Assembly: GCA_949948985.1 (NCBI GenBank)
Contig: CATLIG010000003.1
Location: 1-64,000 of the forward strand
DNA from: an uncultured Clostridia bacterium
GTDB lineage: Bacteria; Bacillota; Clostridia; Lachnospirales; CAG-274
Direction: 5' to 3'
Length of the DNA: 64,000 nt
How positions within the stretch are numbered: the stretch's first letter is position 1; every line of letters begins with the position of its first letter. The notes beneath the pieces were generated by a model. That model searched no databases and was not told where the DNA came from. It was given only the letters and a program-made list of their open reading frames with translations. Below, one piece after another: positions 61,986-64,000 of the stretch. The translations under genes were made by a program, and so were the position numbers.

Positions 61986-63245
61986 ATGGAAAAGTTTATA
62001 ATTGAAAAAAGCAGTCCTCTTAAAGGAGAAATTACTATTGACGGCGCTAAAAACGCTGTTTTGCCTATTATCGCTTCAACAATTCTTACCGGAGAAAAAT
62101 GCATTATTGAAAACGCGCCATTTTTAAAAGATGTTGAGATTATGCTTAAAATTCTTGAAGTACTTGGAGCTAAAACATCTTTTTGTGAAAAAGAAAAGAG
62201 GATTGCTATAGATTGCCGGAAAATTTCGAATGTTCCGCTTCCCTATGAGCTTGTAAAAAAATTAAGGGCATCATTTTTATTTGCCGGACCGCTGCTGTCA
62301 AGATTCGGTAAAGTTAATATACAAATGCCGGGAGGCTGTCCTATTGGAATACGACCGGTTGATTTGCATTTGAAAGGTTTTTCTATGCTTGGAGCTAAAA
62401 TAAAGCAGGAGCATGGTAACATTGAGATAATTTCACAAGGTGTAAAGGGTAATAATATTTATTTGGATTTTCCAAGCGTCGGGGCAACTGAAAATATTAT
62501 TATGGCGGCTGTATTGGCGGAAGGAGAAACAAATATATCAAACTGTTCTGTTGAGCCTGAAATAGTTGACCTAGCTGAATTCTTAAATAAAATGGGCGCT
62601 TATATTTACGGGGCAGGAACAGACAGCATTAAAATTATCGGAGTGCCGGAGGTTTACGGAGCTGTGCACAGTATTATTCCTGATAGAATAGAAGCAGGCA
62701 CTTTTATGATTGGAGCGGTTATTACAAAAGGAGATTTGATAATAAAAAATATTATATGCGACCATCTGAGACCTGTTATTGCAAAACTTAAAGATATGAA
62801 TGTGGATGTGGAAGAAAATGAAAACTCAATACGAGTACATTCTGAAAATGAACTTATAAATACAGATGTAAAAACATTGCCGTTTCCCGGTTTTCCTACG
62901 GATATGCAAGCTCAGTTTATGAGTCTTATGGCAGTTACTAAGGGTACAGGAATTATAAATGAAACTATTTTTGAAAACAGATTTATGCATGTGGGAGAGC
63001 TTAACAGAATGGGTGCTGATATTAAAGTGGAATCTAAGAGCGCTATTATAAAAGGAGTACCAAAACTTACAGGAACTCAGGTAAAAGCTACCGACCTCAG
63101 AGCAGGAGCGGCTCTTATATTATCGGCACTTGTTGCCGAGGGTGAAACAGAAATAAGCGACATATATCATATTGAACGGGGATATTGCAATATAGAGGAA
63201 AAAATAAGAAAGCTTGGTGGGAAAATAAAAAAGACAGAAGAATAG
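61986..63245 (+). CDS. murA: UDP-N-acetylglucosamine 1-carboxyvinyltransferase
   Basis: A 419-residue enzyme for the first committed step of peptidoglycan synthesis (transfer of enolpyruvyl to UDP-GlcNAc). It has GAKNAVLPIIA at the N-terminus, PGGCPIGIRPVDLH with the active-site cysteine C118, and FPGFPTDMQAQFM and DLRAGAALILSALVAEGE in the second lobe. C118 is the residue attacked by fosfomycin. AAGGAGC precedes the ATG. It is followed by spoIID, as in B. subtilis. All upstream sequence for 440 bases is repeats. Confidence 0.95.
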   Translation: MEKFIIEKSSPLKGEITIDGAKNAVLPIIASTILTGEKCIIENAPFLKDVEIMLKILEVLGAKTSFCEKEKRIAIDCRKISNVPLPYELVKKLRASFLFAGPLLSRFGKVNIQMPGGCPIGIRPVDLHLKGFSMLGAKIKQEHGNIEIISQGVKGNNIYLDFPSVGATENIIMAAVLAEGETNISNCSVEPEIVDLAEFLNKMGAYIYGAGTDSIKIIGVPEVYGAVHSIIPDRIEAGTFMIGAVITKGDLIIKNIICDHLRPVIAKLKDMNVDVEENENSIRVHSENELINTDVKTLPFPGFPTDMQAQFMSLMAVTKGTGIINETIFENRFMHVGELNRMGADIKVESKSAIIKGVPKLTGTQVKATDLRAGAALILSALVAEGETEISDIYHIERGYCNIEEKIRKLGGKIKKTEE

Positions 63246-63283
63246 ACTTATTTCGAAACTACAAAATTACATCAATTCAATAA

Positions 63284-63370
63284 AAAAGTATTTTATTCAA
63301 TGTTTCATCAAAAGGTGTTTTGCTTTTTAAATACCAAAAGCGTTAAGAAACATTGAATGAAATATTTTTT
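63284..63370. repeat. Family 4 inverted repeat, second copy
   Basis: Arms GTATTTTATTCAATGTTTC and GAAACATTGAATGAAATAT with centre GGTGTTTTGCTTTTTAAATACC, between murA and spoIID. Confidence 0.7.
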
Positions 63371-63520
63371 CTGACGATAACTATATCAGTGTAAAGCTTC
63401 GAAAGAAGTCTGACAGGTAATTAACTAACTTATAGTGAACCAACAAATTTTGCTGGCTGATGCAGATTAAAGGTTTTACAAAATATATTTTAGGCATAGA
63501 ATTTACAAGGGGTGATTTTT

Positions 63521-64000
63521 ATGCTTAAAATTTTAAAAAGCAAAGTTTTTGTGAAAACCGGTATATTTTCCATATATTTGATTTTTACTTCCGTTTTACT
63601 TCCTTATATTATAACAGAAGTATTTTTTAACGATTATAATACTGTAGTTTTGCAAAATTATTATATAAATCAAAAGGAAAAAGATGATACAGAGGATTTA
63701 AATAGTTTTACGGAAGAAAAAAATATGGGAGATTTATTAATAAAGGAAGAAAATCCCCAAATGGAATCGTATATAATAGGTGTAGTGGCAGCGGAAATGC
63801 CTGTTTCTTTTCACAAGGAGGCTCTTAAAGCTCAGGCTGTCGCCGCAAGAACATACGCTTATAGACAGGTTGGAAATGGTGAGATTAATCCTGAGAATAT
63901 TGGACAGGCTTTTATTACTGTCGATGAGATGAAAAAAAATTGGGGAAGTAATTTTGAAAGCAACTTTAAAAAAGTTTCAGACGCTGTAAATAAAACAAAA
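63521..64000 (+). CDS. spoIID: Stage II sporulation protein D (5' part)
   Basis: The first 160 residues of SpoIID, cut by the window edge. One membrane helix (FSIYLIFTSVLLPYIIT) anchors it; the SpoIID/LytB domain begins YIIGVVAAEMPVSFHKEALKAQAVAARTYA. SpoIID is a peptidoglycan lytic transglycosylase that drives engulfment of the forespore; the glutamate in VAAEMP is the catalytic residue. GGGGTG precedes the ATG. Its presence after murA supports a sporulating ancestry. Confidence 0.9.
   Translation, partial: MLKILKSKVFVKTGIFSIYLIFTSVLLPYIITEVFFNDYNTVVLQNYYINQKEKDDTEDLNSFTEEKNMGDLLIKEENPQMESYIIGVVAAEMPVSFHKEALKAQAVAARTYAYRQVGNGEINPENIGQAFITVDEMKKNWGSNFESNFKKVSDAVNKTK

Overview
The window is an AT-rich, low-GC chromosome segment with strong AGGAGG ribosome-binding sites, sigma-A promoters with 17-bp spacers, a sigK gene and spoIID. 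This points to an anaerobic, spore-lineage Firmicute of the class Clostridia. It has an unusually dense set of secreted pectin-degrading enzymes: PL9, PL1 (two), PL11, CE8, CE12 and a GH43. Dockerin modules are present on two of them. The combination resembles specialised gut pectin degraders such as Monoglobus; that genus assignment is an inference from gene content only.

Layout. 1-7.9 kb: 3' end of an unknown gene, then a six-gene set (LuxE-like acyl-protein synthetase, LuxC-like acyl reductase, AMP-forming acyl ligase, SDR reductase, fused transketolase, acyl carrier protein) that looks like an uncharacterised pathway turning a carrier-bound acyl group into an aldehyde and then a ketol or polyol. 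8-22.5 kb: pectate lyase PL9, rhamnogalacturonan acetylesterase, two chemoreceptors, an FMN-binding lipoprotein, a cytosolic ankyrin-GH43 fusion and an FGGY sugar kinase. 22.75-31.03 kb: sigK split in two by a 7,578-bp skin-type element. The element carries a large serine recombinase with a C-terminal XRE tail, a BclB-like exosporium collagen protein, a GT2 glycosyltransferase, a second collagen-like protein and two tiny ORFs. Precise recombination at a shared 5-bp core rejoins sigK in frame as a 232-residue protein. 31-34.5 kb: dockerin-bearing PL1 pectate lyase. 34.9-39.8 kb: minus-strand operon with three pseudaminic acid genes, D-Ala-D-Ala ligase and a GalT-like protein. 39.9-45.7 kb: solute-binding lipoprotein, lytic transglycosylase, coaE, polA. 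45.9-46.35 kb: four tRNAs. 46.5-56.2 kb: PL1, CE8-dockerin and PL11. 56.5-64 kb: a c-di-GMP phosphodiesterase, an ammonium channel fused to a PII domain behind a leader terminator, a SLOG protein, murA and the start of spoIID.

Throughout, intergenic gaps hold small non-autonomous palindromic repeats of at least four families. Family 1 ends in TATAGTCAATCAACTT and its full copies are 163-164 bp. Family 2 ends in AGACCTGTTC and its full copies are 161 bp. Several sit inside likely operons or abut each other.

How the genes work together: PL9, PL1, PL11, CE8 and CE12 de-esterify and cleave homogalacturonan and rhamnogalacturonan outside the cell. Chemoreceptors and a binding protein may sense or import products. 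The intracellular GH43 and sugar kinase would process side-chain pentoses. The skin element links late mother-cell transcription to a DNA rearrangement and carries spore-surface genes as cargo.
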